Source: a virus. From it: a DNA stretch of 51,826 nt. The number at the start of each line of letters is the position of its first letter. The first letter of the stretch is position 1. Position numbers and translations under genes: made by a program. The notes under the pieces were generated by a model. That model was not told where the DNA came from, did not search any database, and worked only from the letters and a program-made list of their open reading frames with translations. Shown piece by piece: positions 1-7,532 of this stretch. The stretch lies in the IMG/VR virus record IMGVR_UViG_3300023284_002187, positions 1 through 51,826 of that record, one strand, 5' to 3'.

Positions 1-19
1 AAATAGCGATGGTGATTTT

Positions 20-187
20 ATGTCTGAGATTGTTTCTCGGGAAGATGGGCAGGTCACTATAGAACAATGGGAGGATGACTATGATCCACCAAAAAAAGTC
101 CATTATTCATTGGACGATTGTAAACGATTGATTAAATTTCTCCATCGTGTCCCCCTTTTATTTTTACCATCTATACTTGTAGTATAA
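20..187 (+). CDS. Short plus-strand ORF at the left edge, possibly partial
   Basis: This frame is open from the first bases of the window and ends at TAA 185-187. The first ATG is at 20 and gives 55 residues; the gene may instead begin outside the window. The product is acidic in the middle (QWEDDYDPP) and ends in a hydrophobic stretch (LLFLPSILVV). I recognise no family. It runs toward the minus-strand operon and ends about 80 bases before the terminator at 268-307. If the window is circular, it would be divergent from the large terminase operon. Whether it is translated is uncertain. Confidence 0.35.
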   Translation: MSEIVSREDGQVTIEQWEDDYDPPKKVHYSLDDCKRLIKFLHRVPLLFLPSILVV

Positions 188-267
188 CATGCCATACAAT
201 TTATGCAAGACAATTATGCATGCCGTATCAAAATGGGTCGTTAGAGTGCCGACAATGGCCTGAATGC

Positions 268-307
268 GAAAAAACGCAGGTTCCGTTTTTATTTCGGAAC
301 CTACGTT
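268..307 (-). terminator. Rho-independent terminator of the small terminase operon
   Basis: The arms at 274-285 and 295-306 form a 12-pair stem (one G-T) around a nine-base loop, and one more A-T pair extends it. Read on the minus strand, the stem is followed at once by TTTTTT. It lies 70 bases after the stop of the 375-863 gene, so it should end leftward transcription of the small terminase group. The plus strand lacks a comparable T run. Confidence 0.85.
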
Positions 308-374
308 ATAGGGTGATGCTCGATACTTTGAATTATGTCAAAATACCTGAGCTTATTGATTAGTCAACTATTTA

Positions 375-863
375 TTATACAGCTATACATGTGAGAGGCA
401 TAATCATAACAATCCTACCTCCATCAGTGTAAGCATCCTCTATAGTACCAACAGCATTTGCAATTACAAAATCAGCGAAACTTGGGGTAGCTGCAAATCC
501 ACCTGCCGATAAAATGATTTTTCCTGTCGCAAAAGCTGTAGGATCTAGAGTAAAATTAATTGTATTACGAGTAGATCCAAAATCACCGCCCGATCCAGGT
601 GATGTAACTCTAAGATTCATACTCGCCGGACCACTCCCACCTACTGCTTTAGCTACAATATTGCCGGCATTATCTTCTAATTCAAACGAGCCACCAAAAT
701 TTGCTCTAGTTCCAATGTCTCTGAAACGAATGTTCATAGTTTTTTGTCCGACAGCATCAGTGATTGTAATATCTCCCACAGGCGTGATAAGTCTTGTCCT
801 TGTGATATTTTTATTTCCGGTATAATCAATTAGACTAGTATCAATGTGAATTTCATTGGCCAT
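375..863 (-). CDS. Unknown beta-rich protein, probably a virion component
   Basis: 162 residues from ATG 863, chosen over an upstream in-frame start because GGGAGG sits seven bases before it. The composition is rich in Gly, Thr, Asn and Val with almost no Lys, and the spacing suggests beta strands, as in phage decoration or fibre proteins. The start MANEI resembles the start of the 21426-22088 virion-like protein. No signal peptide is visible. It is the last gene before the terminator at 268-307, downstream of small terminase. No family is recognised, and the virion role is inferred from composition only. Confidence 0.6.
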   Translation of the reverse strand: MANEIHIDTSLIDYTGNKNITRTRLITPVGDITITDAVGQKTMNIRFRDIGTRANFGGSFELEDNAGNIVAKAVGGSGPASMNLRVTSPGSGGDFGSTRNTINFTLDPTAFATGKIILSAGGFAATPSFADFVIANAVGTIEDAYTDGGRIVMIMPLTCIAV

Positions 864-946
864 TTGAAAACCTCCCTGTTCAATGGAACAACTTATTCTT
901 GCACGGTTCACGTAGGAGTGAATAGCCCACTAAATTTGAAATTTAA

Positions 947-1201
947 TTATTCTACTGATTGATGGAGATTGGCCCAGGCTTCCTTGTTATGGCCATTGAG
1001 CTCGTCATATGTCAGATCATTGGTCCAAGGATGAAACCCTGGAAACCCATCTCTAATACTGCCTTGATCTTCTGGTGGTATGATTCCAAATTCGATCCAA
1101 AGTAAATAACCATTTTCATAGTTGCAATGATCAGGCCCTGCTCGTTTACCCCAATAAAGAGGCTTGCATTTGAGATATTGGCTTTCGGTGAGATCATTCA
1201 T
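947..1201 (-). CDS. Unknown small protein coupled to small terminase
   Basis: 84 residues; its ATG overlaps the TGA of the small terminase gene by four bases (ATGA), so the two are probably translationally coupled. The protein is acidic and rich in Trp, Tyr, Gly and Asn (NGYLLWIEFG, GFHPWTND). It has no membrane segment and no known motif. Position suggests a packaging accessory or simply an operon passenger. I do not recognise a family. Confidence 0.6.
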   Translation of the reverse strand: MNDLTESQYLKCKPLYWGKRAGPDHCNYENGYLLWIEFGIIPPEDQGSIRDGFPGFHPWTNDLTYDELNGHNKEAWANLHQSVE

Positions 1202-1734
1202 ATGCCCTTTTTTGCCAGCTCTTCGAGTTCTTTGTCAATCTCATCATCGGTTAAATCTGACACGTCGCGGATTCTAATGGGGCCTCCACCGGCTCCTGTG
1301 AGTTCTGTGCGGTCTCGCCAGCCGAATCGATTCTTCATGCTAAAAATCCAACCAGCGGCGCTGAATGAGGCCGGAGCCATAAATTTTTCAACAGTTCCGT
1401 CGGGATGAGTGATTGTTTTGGTCACTCTGGTCAATTGGCCGCCGACGCCAGCTCTGGATAAAGTTTCCCACCAAAAAAGGGATGCCGCTTGACCCCGGCC
1501 CCTAGCGTCCTCAAAGTCTGGGTGTTTTTCTAACCAATTGTAGATTGCCGATCTCCCAATACCTATCAATCCAGCAAACGATTCAAATGATAATCCGTTT
1601 TTCATGTGTGAAATCAACTCGTTACAATACTCCGATCGATAATGCGTGGGTCTCCCAAAAGTATAGCCTTCCGGTTTTGGCTTCTTATTTGAGGTTTTTT
1701 TCCTGGCTTTCTTTTTTTTCTTCTTCTGTGACAT
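1198..1734 (-). CDS. terS: Terminase small subunit
   Basis: 178 residues. After a very basic N-terminus (KKKKKKARKK, residues about 4-13) comes GRPTHYRSEYCNELI and then a helix-turn-helix (FAGLIGIGRSAIYNWLEKH, about residues 54-73), the usual layout of DNA-binding small terminases that mark phage DNA for packaging. The segment IFSMKNRFGWRD is typical of this family. The C-terminal third is acidic and probably contacts the large subunit. The start is ATG 1734 with GAGGT very close upstream. The large subunit lies at the far end of the window, and the pentamer array lies immediately upstream, which may matter for DNA recognition. Confidence 0.85.
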   Translation of the reverse strand: MSQKKKKKKARKKTSNKKPKPEGYTFGRPTHYRSEYCNELISHMKNGLSFESFAGLIGIGRSAIYNWLEKHPDFEDARGRGQAASLFWWETLSRAGVGGQLTRVTKTITHPDGTVEKFMAPASFSAAGWIFSMKNRFGWRDRTELTGAGGGPIRIRDVSDLTDDEIDKELEELAKKGI

Positions 1735-1771
1735 ACCTCGACTGTATCAAGTTGAAACAGACTTTGTAAAT

Positions 1772-2515
1772 GCCCCAATCCTGCCATTCCGATCCAGTTC
1801 GCTCCCATGCTTTCTAGTCTGCTCTGCTCCGCTTCTGCCGTTCCCATCCAATCCAGATCATTATACTCCGAGCTGCTCTGTACCGATCCAGCCCTTCCAC
1901 GCCCCTCTCAGCTACTCACTTCCCGTCCCATGTACTCCTTACCATTCCTGCCTTTCCCATCCCATCTTTGCAGCTCCATTCCGTTCAGATCCTGTCCCCT
2001 ACTGCCTGTCCTAGCTAGTCCTTTCCTGTCCATTGCACCCCGTTCCGATCCTTTGCTGCCCCTCCACTACGTGCATATCTTCTCCTGTACACTCCGATGC
2101 TGCCATTCCACTCCCATACGCTTCGATCCTTTCTAGTTCGTTCCTTTCCTGCCGATCCAATCCGACTAGGGCCAATCAAAGCCTTTCGGGTCCTATCCTG
2201 CCGAGACATTCCGATCCGCTCCAAGCTAAGCTTTACCGCGACGCTCAGAGCACTGCCTTGCCATTCCTGCCAATCCCATCCATTCCTTTATTCTACGATC
2301 CTGTCCCTTGCGGTCCGGTGCTGCCGATCAAAGCCTCTCAGAGCCGTTCCTCTCGATTTCGCGCATCTCCGTTCCATTCCGATGCTGCCAATGCAATCCA
2401 CTCCACTCTCTACCTATCCAGTCTTGTCCGTGCTCATCCGATCCTGCCAGTCCGATTCGATCCCTTCCGGTCTGATCCCTTCTAATCAATTCCTATCCAG
2501 TCCTCTCCTGCCGAT
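1772..2515. repeat. Degenerate pentamer array with a higher-order period of 5k-1 bases
   Basis: About 745 bases of non-coding DNA with CC (plus strand) or GG (minus strand) recurring every five bases, in units such as TCCGA, TCCTA and TTCCA. The motif TGCC recurs at about 1782, 1836, 1949, 2003, 2057, 2101, 2150, 2199, 2268, 2322, 2385, 2445 and 2509. Most intervals are 44, 49, 54 or 64 bases, that is, a multiple of five minus one. So each longer unit is 9-13 pentamers in which the TGCC element is one base short. The tract looks richer in GC than its surroundings. It fills the gap between small terminase and the next gene upstream. Open frames on the plus strand reflect scarce stop codons rather than genes. 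Confidence 0.85.
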
Positions 2516-2518
2516 TAT

Positions 2519-3157
2519 TTAAACGCGTTTCACCTGGAACATGCCCATATTACCGCCTTTTTCTGGGCGATATTCGCAAAGGCCTACTGAAAATCCTGCG
2601 GTTTCATATAGATTTAAAAGCTGTTCTGCCGAAAGAACTCCGGCATTATAACGGATAGCAAAGCTCACTTCCCATTTATCAAAACGTCCACGATATCGAG
2701 TTGCTGGTTTTTTGTTGCCAAAATTACCCACACGAACCAATCGTTGATCAATTTCAGGCTTTGGACCTTTAATGGGTATCAATCCATCAATATCACCAAT
2801 CACATGAAATGCACCCATTGTTTGGGTCATCTTTACGCCATCAGAAAATCTGCATGCACTCACGGCGGCCTTTTTAATTCCAGATGCTGGAATGCCATAT
2901 GTGCCTTTTTTACCTGGTACTGGATAAAGGGAGCGCGTAAATTGCTCTTGTGGTGTCAGCGGCACCTTTTTGACTTTAGCTTTCTTTTGATAATCGTCCT
3001 CTAATTGTTGCCTGGATTTCTCATCAAAATTATTAACTAGTAAAGGTGAGACACCTTCAAGAGTTACCTTTGCCAATCTGATATCAGGAGCCGGGATTCC
3101 GACTACTTTTTCTTCTTTACTTTTTGCGACCTTTTTGGTTGCTTTCTTTTTAGCCAT
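2519..3157 (-). CDS. Conserved phage protein of unknown function, Lys-rich N-terminus
   Basis: 212 residues. A lysine/alanine-rich head (MAKKKATKKVAKSKEEK) precedes a folded part that begins VTLEGVSPLLVNNF, has a central YGIPASGIKKAAVSACR, and ends AGFSVGLCEYRPEKGG. This pattern is familiar from many phages, always without an assigned function. The opening strand motif and Gly-rich C-terminal loop recall ferredoxin-like RAMP (Cas7-type) folds; that is only an impression. The gene overlaps the 3103-3612 gene by 55 bases, and the two probably act together. No catalytic residues are evident. The Lys-rich tail suggests nucleic acid binding. Confidence 0.75.
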   Translation of the reverse strand: MAKKKATKKVAKSKEEKVVGIPAPDIRLAKVTLEGVSPLLVNNFDEKSRQQLEDDYQKKAKVKKVPLTPQEQFTRSLYPVPGKKGTYGIPASGIKKAAVSACRFSDGVKMTQTMGAFHVIGDIDGLIPIKGPKPEIDQRLVRVGNFGNKKPATRYRGRFDKWEVSFAIRYNAGVLSAEQLLNLYETAGFSVGLCEYRPEKGGNMGMFQVKRV

Positions 3158-3612
3158 GATTTTATTCTCCGTTCGTTTTTGTTAATTGACCCCACTATTG
3201 GTGCCAAAATCTTATAAGTTTCATATTTCTGTTTCCAAAATAAAAGCTCTTTGAGAGCTGATTCAACAACCTGTTTGGACAAATCAGGGATATCAAGAAT
3301 GGTCCCAATATCCTGATAAACTTGCCCTATGTCTTGGATATGGACATTTTCATATGCTCTGACAGTCTGTCCCTCGATCTCCACATAAATCGCCTGGATC
3401 ATGCCTCTGGCTTGTTTCATCCTATATAAGTGGGCAGCCCTGGTATCATCCCATTCAAAATATTTATGAATAATGGATTTTTTTGGTTTGGCTAGATCAA
3501 TAATTTTATCAGCAGTCATTCTTCCTTGAGGAAATTTATCCTCAAAAAAGTGGCCGATAACTTGAGCATCTTTATTAGAATATTTGTAGCCTGATTTGAC
3601 TTTGTATTGCAT
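3103..3612 (-). CDS. Conserved phage protein, partner of the 2519-3157 gene
   Basis: 169 residues from ATG 3612, with GGAG nine bases upstream. It contains the signature FEWDDTRAAHLYRMKQARGM (about residues 52-71), which I associate with a common phage family of unknown role, often beside homologues of the 2519-3157 gene. The C-terminus is extremely basic (RRIKSWLKRKQPKRSQKVKKKK region), encoded by the same bases that give the Lys-rich head of the neighbour in another frame. A helical, DNA- or RNA-associated protein is likely. No enzyme motif is visible. Confidence 0.75.
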   Translation of the reverse strand: MQYKVKSGYKYSNKDAQVIGHFFEDKFPQGRMTADKIIDLAKPKKSIIHKYFEWDDTRAAHLYRMKQARGMIQAIYVEIEGQTVRAYENVHIQDIGQVYQDIGTILDIPDLSKQVVESALKELLFWKQKYETYKILAPIVGSINKNERRIKSWLKRKQPKRSQKVKKKK

Positions 3613-3681
3613 ATTTTGTTTTCTCCTTTATGGAGCTAACTCAATACGTCATTTCAGGAGTTCATACAATATGTAATCTTT

Positions 3682-3993
3682 TCACGGCTTAATTGGCTCT
3701 AGTCCATCTATACGACAATGGGCGTGCTGGGGGAATGATGCCGATATTTTCGTCAATTGGGGGTCACAAATAAGTCGTTTATCATATGCGAAAGCTTTTA
3801 TTATATCCCGTTTCATAATTGTTTTGCGTCTATCTTTCTTTGCCCTGACTGCGGCCATTATAATGATTTCTTGGCAATATTCCGATAATTGATCCACGGC
3901 CTTTTGAGATGTTCTCATCCCCTGTGTTTTGACTAGCTTCTTCATTCGATTGGTGACTACTAAACGTTCGGTCATGGTAATTGCTTTTAACAT
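3682..3993 (-). CDS. Histone-fold protein
   Basis: 103 residues from ATG 3993, chosen because AAAGGAG lies five bases upstream; a TTG farther up gives a longer frame without such a site. Residues 9-68 match a single histone fold: helix 1 (ERLVVTNRMKKLVKTQ), a turn with MRTSQKAV, a long central helix, then RRKTIMKRDI (residues 55-64), which corresponds to the RKT-I-xxx-D loop and third helix of archaeal and bacterial histones. The N-terminal LVVT..MKKLVK pattern is closer to bacterial histones such as those of Bdellovibrio than to archaeal HMfB. A tail of about 35 residues containing two His and two Cys follows. It probably binds phage or host DNA. Confidence 0.75.
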   Translation of the reverse strand: MLKAITMTERLVVTNRMKKLVKTQGMRTSQKAVDQLSEYCQEIIIMAAVRAKKDRRKTIMKRDIIKAFAYDKRLICDPQLTKISASFPQHAHCRIDGLEPIKP

Positions 3994-4015
3994 TTCTTCT
4001 CCTTTGGGTTGTGGT

Positions 4016-4099
4016 TTATCTGTCTTCCAGATATATCCAAACTCCAAATAAAATCACACTTAATACAAATAAAAGTAGTATTATTTCGTCACTGGTCAT
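4016..4099 (-). CDS. 27-residue single-span membrane protein
   Basis: ATG 4099 overlaps the TGA of the zinc-ribbon gene by four bases (ATGA), with GAGGAC about five bases upstream. The product has a short polar head (MTSDE), one strongly hydrophobic segment (IILLLFVLSVILFGVWIYL) and a charged end (EDR). The overlap, the ribosome site and the clean membrane profile argue that it is translated. It sits between the zinc-ribbon and histone-fold genes. Role unknown. Confidence 0.55.
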   Translation of the reverse strand: MTSDEIILLLFVLSVILFGVWIYLEDR

Positions 4100-4353
4100 T
4101 TTTTCGTCCTCATAAAATCTTGTTGATCAGTCCAATAACAATGACAATCCTGACAACGCCATTGTAACTCATAACCACCTTGTTTTGCCTCGAAACCTTT
4201 TATGATATTTCGGCCTTTACAATTATAACAAAATGGCCGAGTCGTCAGCGGTTTAAATTCTGTGAATGGAAACGTGACCGGTGATCTGCGAAAAACCTCT
4301 ACCAATATGAAGGCCCAAAGATTTCGGTAATAATATTTGCCAATTTTTATCAT
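4096..4353 (-). CDS. Small zinc-ribbon protein
   Basis: 85 residues if it starts at ATG 4353; an in-frame TTG at 4380 would add nine. Neither start has a strong ribosome site. The C-terminal half carries two cysteine pairs, FCYNCKGRN and WRCQDCHCYW, about 25 residues apart, a treble-clef or zinc-ribbon arrangement. The N-terminal half is aromatic and basic (IGKYYYRNLWAF). The stop overlaps the start of the 27-residue membrane ORF. A nucleic-acid-binding or adaptor role is plausible. Confidence 0.6.
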   Translation of the reverse strand: MIKIGKYYYRNLWAFILVEVFRRSPVTFPFTEFKPLTTRPFCYNCKGRNIIKGFEAKQGGYELQWRCQDCHCYWTDQQDFMRTKK

Positions 4354-4417
4354 ATTTTTGAGTGCCCCATATGGGCTCAAAATAAGGGGCTAGTGGCCTC
4401 AAGTCAATGTGAAATGG

Positions 4418-6814
4418 CTATTTTTTAGCCTTCTGAATCCTCTTTTTAGCGATATCAAAATATTCTTTGTTTTTCTCGATACCTATGAAGCCAAAACCTA
4501 GATTCTTGCAGGCTATTCCAGTCGTGCCAGATCCCATGAATGGATCTAGGACTGTGCCGTTTGGTGGAGTGATAAGCTTGCATAGATATTCCATGAGTTT
4601 GAGAGGCTTTACTGTACTATGAAAGTTGCCGCTGTTTGCGAAGTTTTTTATTTTCAACAGCATTGTTAATACAACATTTACGGCACCAAGGGCTAACCCC
4701 GCTTTTTCTTTCATAGTATTCAGATTCAATTGGTTTATGAACTTCACACTTTCGGCAAGGCTTAATCCATTCGCCTCTATCATCTTTATAGCATCCTGAA
4801 TGATATCTTTTGTGTTCGAGTTTTGAGATGGCTTCAAGGTTTTCAATTCTGTTATCAGTTTTATCGTGGTTTTTATGGTGTATATCATGCCCTTCGGGTA
4901 TTGGTCCGAAATGCTGCGACCATACAAACCTGTGCTCCATCGTTTGTTTACCGTTAATATGTCTCCTGATGTACCCTTTGACAGTCGGTTTATATCTTCC
5001 ACCAATGAGTTTAGGCCCTCTTTTTCCCATATTTCTGTTTCCCAAATAAGATCTGTATTGTCAAGCCCAGCATTACGCTCGCGCTTTGAAGCTTTGGCTG
5101 TATATTTAAACCTTGTTGCAATATCAGATGTGTCTATATTTTGAAAAAATCTCGCTGCACCACCGCTATCAGCATGTGTATTGATATTTGGCTTTGCAAT
5201 AGCTTTTCCATTAAATTTTATTTTACTATTAGATTTTTCTTGTTTAGGTCTTATTTTTTTACAAACTCTGCTGCTTGTAACCCCACTCTGCTCATCCAAC
5301 ATCTTAACAGCACATCCATCGGTGCATTTCCAATCGGCTACAGTTTCGGTGCCGTCTTTGTCGCCTTTAGAGCCGCTATTTGTTGGTTTAAAATTATGTA
5401 ATCCACTTGTTTTTTTACTAGCAGCACCAGTCCCACCTGTAATAGCTTTTACCTTCTTCTCACCAACCAATTCACAATCTGGATTGTGGCCTAGGATTAG
5501 ATTCGCAGGGAAGCGGCCTTGAGATCCATCACATCTTGGTTGTTTTTTTAAATCTTGACCAAAAGCAATTGAATTGTTTTGACCGCCTGACGTATATCCT
5601 TTTGCTGAAATCCTACACCCATCAATATTCAGCCCACCAGTCCCCCACCTCAAAACATTATCGACAATCGTTTTCTCGCTTAATGGCTTACGGGCTAAGA
5701 CTATGGGGTTGGAATTAGGGTGTAAGACCGGATTGGCGGCCTCTAATATAGCATTGTCTATTGCAGAAAGTGTTTGGGTGCAATTTAACTTCATACTTAC
5801 GACGCTGAAAATATTCTCCGCAAGTTTTACATTTGTATCTTGACCAACGATCTTTTTGCTTCCCTGGATGATGGAGGCTTGCATGTTCTCCCACGGTAAG
5901 CAACTCAAGATTTTCAAGTCGGTTGTCAGACTTGATTCCGTTTCTATGGTGCACATGTTCATCTGATTTAAGACTACGCTTAAGATGGCTCTCCATGATA
6001 ACACGATGCTCAAGTTTGAACTCACCATCGATTTTGATGGCTCTATATCCATCACTTCTAATAAATTGGCCAATGTAAGCGTACTTTTTCCGACAATCCA
6101 TTGTGCAATATTTTCGTCTTTTGATATGGCTTGGTTTTGTTTTAAATTCTTTTTTACATCCTGTGCAAATGATTTGGACTGGCATAAAATGGCTCCGATT
6201 TTTAGTAATAAATCACGAGCCAATATAGCTAGTTTTTGGGTTTCATCAAGTGGTTTCTGTGCAATGACTATAATTTCATTTGCGGGCTTGAGGGCTGTGC
6301 CGAAGCCGTCCCATTGTTTGGCAAGGTCTGTTGAGGGAGATGTAATAAAAGAATTTTCATCATAACTTTTACCCTTAATGCCTGACTGTGACAAACCCGC
6401 CAATCTGTTAGTGTTCGATGTTTTTCTTCCAACGCCGTTTGGGTTTTTACCAACAACCTCTCTCTCAGCTCCAAACTTCTTATCAATTCCCTTACTAATT
6501 GATAAACTTTTCGGAAATCCTGACGCATAGAGCCATTGAATTTGATCACGAATTTCAAAACCTGCATCCTCAATATTCACAACCATCCGGTGATAAGTTC
6601 TAGTCCCACCAAACGATAATAGATGCCCACCGGGCTTGAGCACTCGCAAAACTTCTCTCCATATTTCAACGCTTGGAATATCGTAGTCCCATTTTTTACC
6701 CATGAAACAAATTCCATATGGTGGATCGGTAATAATAGTATCCACAGAATTATTATATAATTCTTTCATTGAATCGAGACAATCGCCGAGCATTAACTTG
6801 GTTGAATAGGCCAT
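4418..6814 (-). CDS. DNA methyltransferase (beta-type N4/N6) interrupted by two in-frame inserts
   Basis: 798 codons, far longer than the 400-500 usual for this family. Near the N-terminus are the LGDCLDSM target-entry and TDPPYG catalytic motifs (residues about 31-39); the C-terminus has [12 protein letters not shown], the S-adenosylmethionine site. The order DPPY then FxGxG marks a beta-class amino-methyltransferase. Codons about 211-366 and 590-733 are not methyltransferase-like and coincide with two HNH genes in another frame; removing them leaves about 500 residues. The main frame stays open throughout. The motif IVxAxKPLxE occurs on both sides of the first insert. No ribosome site is seen; see the promoter at 6823-6851. 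Whether the enlarged enzyme is active is unknown. Confidence 0.85.
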   Translation of the reverse strand: MAYSTKLMLGDCLDSMKELYNNSVDTIITDPPYGICFMGKKWDYDIPSVEIWREVLRVLKPGGHLLSFGGTRTYHRMVVNIEDAGFEIRDQIQWLYASGFPKSLSISKGIDKKFGAEREVVGKNPNGVGRKTSNTNRLAGLSQSGIKGKSYDENSFITSPSTDLAKQWDGFGTALKPANEIIVIAQKPLDETQKLAILARDLLLKIGAILCQSKSFAQDVKKNLKQNQAISKDENIAQWIVGKSTLTLANLLEVMDIEPSKSMVSSNLSIVLSWRAILSVVLNQMNMCTIETESSLTTDLKILSCLPWENMQASIIQGSKKIVGQDTNVKLAENIFSVVSMKLNCTQTLSAIDNAILEAANPVLHPNSNPIVLARKPLSEKTIVDNVLRWGTGGLNIDGCRISAKGYTSGGQNNSIAFGQDLKKQPRCDGSQGRFPANLILGHNPDCELVGEKKVKAITGGTGAASKKTSGLHNFKPTNSGSKGDKDGTETVADWKCTDGCAVKMLDEQSGVTSSRVCKKIRPKQEKSNSKIKFNGKAIAKPNINTHADSGGAARFFQNIDTSDIATRFKYTAKASKRERNAGLDNTDLIWETEIWEKEGLNSLVEDINRLSKGTSGDILTVNKRWSTGLYGRSISDQYPKGMIYTIKTTIKLITELKTLKPSQNSNTKDIIQDAIKMIEANGLSLAESVKFINQLNLNTMKEKAGLALGAVNVVLTMLLKIKNFANSGNFHSTVKPLKLMEYLCKLITPPNGTVLDPFMGSGTTGIACKNLGFGFIGIEKNKEYFDIAKKRIQKAKK
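4617..5030 (-). CDS. HNH endonuclease nested in the methyltransferase gene (insert 2)
   Basis: 137 residues from ATG 5030; TTG 5045 would add five. The HNH core is [15 protein letters not shown], then [19 protein letters not shown] (the HH...N...N signature), followed by CRKCEVHKP and WCRKCC, cysteine pairs that probably bind zinc. This is the layout of phage homing HNH nucleases, which nick or cut a target to spread their gene. It lies wholly inside the methyltransferase frame, two bases out of phase, the same offset as insert 1. A possible GGGA ribosome site is nine to ten bases upstream of the ATG. Confidence 0.8.
   Translation of the reverse strand: MGKRGPKLIGGRYKPTVKGYIRRHINGKQTMEHRFVWSQHFGPIPEGHDIHHKNHDKTDNRIENLEAISKLEHKRYHSGCYKDDRGEWIKPCRKCEVHKPIESEYYERKSGVSPWCRKCCINNAVENKKLRKQRQLS
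5715..6185 (-). CDS. HNH endonuclease nested in the methyltransferase gene (insert 1)
   Basis: 156 residues from ATG 6185 with GGAG seven bases upstream, so it has its own ribosome site inside the methyltransferase. An N-terminal zinc knuckle ([13 protein letters not shown]) precedes the HNH core [29 protein letters not shown] and GEHASLHH; a second zinc module follows ([13 protein letters not shown]). It is a homing-type HNH nuclease. Its frame is two bases out of phase with the methyltransferase, which is not interrupted. Unlike an intron, it leaves the host frame open. Confidence 0.85.
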   Translation of the reverse strand: MPVQIICTGCKKEFKTKPSHIKRRKYCTMDCRKKYAYIGQFIRSDGYRAIKIDGEFKLEHRVIMESHLKRSLKSDEHVHHRNGIKSDNRLENLELLTVGEHASLHHPGKQKDRWSRYKCKTCGEYFQRRKYEVKLHPNTFCNRQCYIRGRQSGLTP

Positions 6815-6822
6815 GTGATATA

Positions 6823-6851
6823 ACGATATGGGCCTAAAATTGTTGTGTCAA
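6823..6851 (-). promoter_or_regulatory. Candidate sigma70-type promoter giving leaderless methyltransferase mRNA
   Basis: On the minus strand TTGACA (6846-6851) is followed after 17 bases by TATCGT (6823-6828). Transcription would start near 6816, only two bases before the methyltransferase ATG at 6814. No ribosome site precedes that ATG, which fits a leaderless message. Confidence 0.45.
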
Positions 6852-6880
6852 TATTGTGTAATTTTATTAATTGTTTTCTT

Positions 6881-7087
6881 TTACATTAGTTTATTGACAG
6901 AATCATGGCCGCTCACCGTGATCTGTGGTTTGCTCACATTTCTTTTGATTACGAGATAAAAGCTGTGCAAGGTGACCTCAATGACGCTAATTAACTGATC
7001 CCCCTCTTTTAACGATTCTTCAATCCTTTTTTCCAGCTCTTGAGGTGATGGAGCATAGATTGTATCAACACAGATGTGGCCCTTCAT
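6881..7087 (-). CDS. Unknown small protein
   Basis: 68 residues; ATG overlaps the stop of the upstream gene by four bases. It begins MKGHICVDTIYAPSPQELEKRIEESLKE and has an alternating strand pattern (QLISVIEVTLHSFYLVIKR). No membrane segment or known motif. It is the last of four coupled small genes after the second methyltransferase; function unknown. Confidence 0.6.
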   Translation of the reverse strand: MKGHICVDTIYAPSPQELEKRIEESLKEGDQLISVIEVTLHSFYLVIKRNVSKPQITVSGHDSVNKLM

Positions 7088-7338
7088 CGGGAAAATTCTT
7101 CAAGTGACCACTTGGCACTTGCCATCAACATTTTACCAAGCTCCTCGCGGGTTAGTGGTGTCTCGCGTCTGTGCTGATTATCGTCCATTTGATTGGCCAA
7201 GGTTGTAATAAATTGTACCAAACGATACATGTCTTCTCTACCTAATGGTTTGCCATTTACAAACGGTGGCTCTGTGAAATTATGGGTTATACGTTGTATT
7301 TTTAATATGTCTTGGATTACTGGATCGGTTTTGCTCAT
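7084..7338 (-). CDS. Unknown small helical protein
   Basis: 84 residues, coupled on both sides by four-base overlaps. The sequence reads as helices (DILKIQRITHNF, MYRLVQFITTLANQMDD, REELGKMLMASAKWSLEEF). No recognisable domain. Its place in a chain of small genes between the two methyltransferases suggests an early accessory function. Confidence 0.6.
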   Translation of the reverse strand: MSKTDPVIQDILKIQRITHNFTEPPFVNGKPLGREDMYRLVQFITTLANQMDDNQHRRETPLTREELGKMLMASAKWSLEEFSR

Positions 7339-7532
7339 TTATTCTCTCTACGTTTAGTTTGAAGTTCTTTTTTCAACTCATTACATGTCTTATTGTCAAT
7401 TGTAATTCCATAGCTTTCGCACTCTTTTTTAATTCTTTTTAACTGGTTTGCCACTTCATGGGCAGGGGTTGCTAAATGTTCATCTAATCGCTGAAATAAA
7501 CTTTTGAAATAATCAATCCTATAGTGAATCAT
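7335..7532 (-). CDS. Unknown small basic helical protein
   Basis: 65 residues from ATG 7532, chosen over ATG 7550 because AGGAGG lies four bases before it and the start then overlaps the previous stop as ATGA. Charged and helical (ANQLKRIKKECESYGI, ELKKELQTKRREN), probably forming a short coiled coil. No family recognised. Confidence 0.6.
   Translation of the reverse strand: MIHYRIDYFKSLFQRLDEHLATPAHEVANQLKRIKKECESYGITIDNKTCNELKKELQTKRRENK

Noticed and set aside
1198-1800. Promoter TTTACA upstream of small terminase
   Set aside because: TTTACA near 1765 has only a poor -10 match (GATACA) and would leave almost no leader; not strong enough to list.
1807-2522. Long open frames on the plus strand through the pentamer array
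   Set aside because: All three frames stay open for long stretches because the C/T-rich pentamers rarely form stop codons. A five-base period cycles through all codon phases, and the translations are low-complexity Ser/Pro/Arg with no ribosome site.
4418-6814. Group I intron or intein in the methyltransferase gene
   Set aside because: The frame is open across both inserts with no in-frame stops, and I see no intein splice motifs (Cys/Ser start, HN end). Out-of-frame nested HNH genes explain the extra length better.
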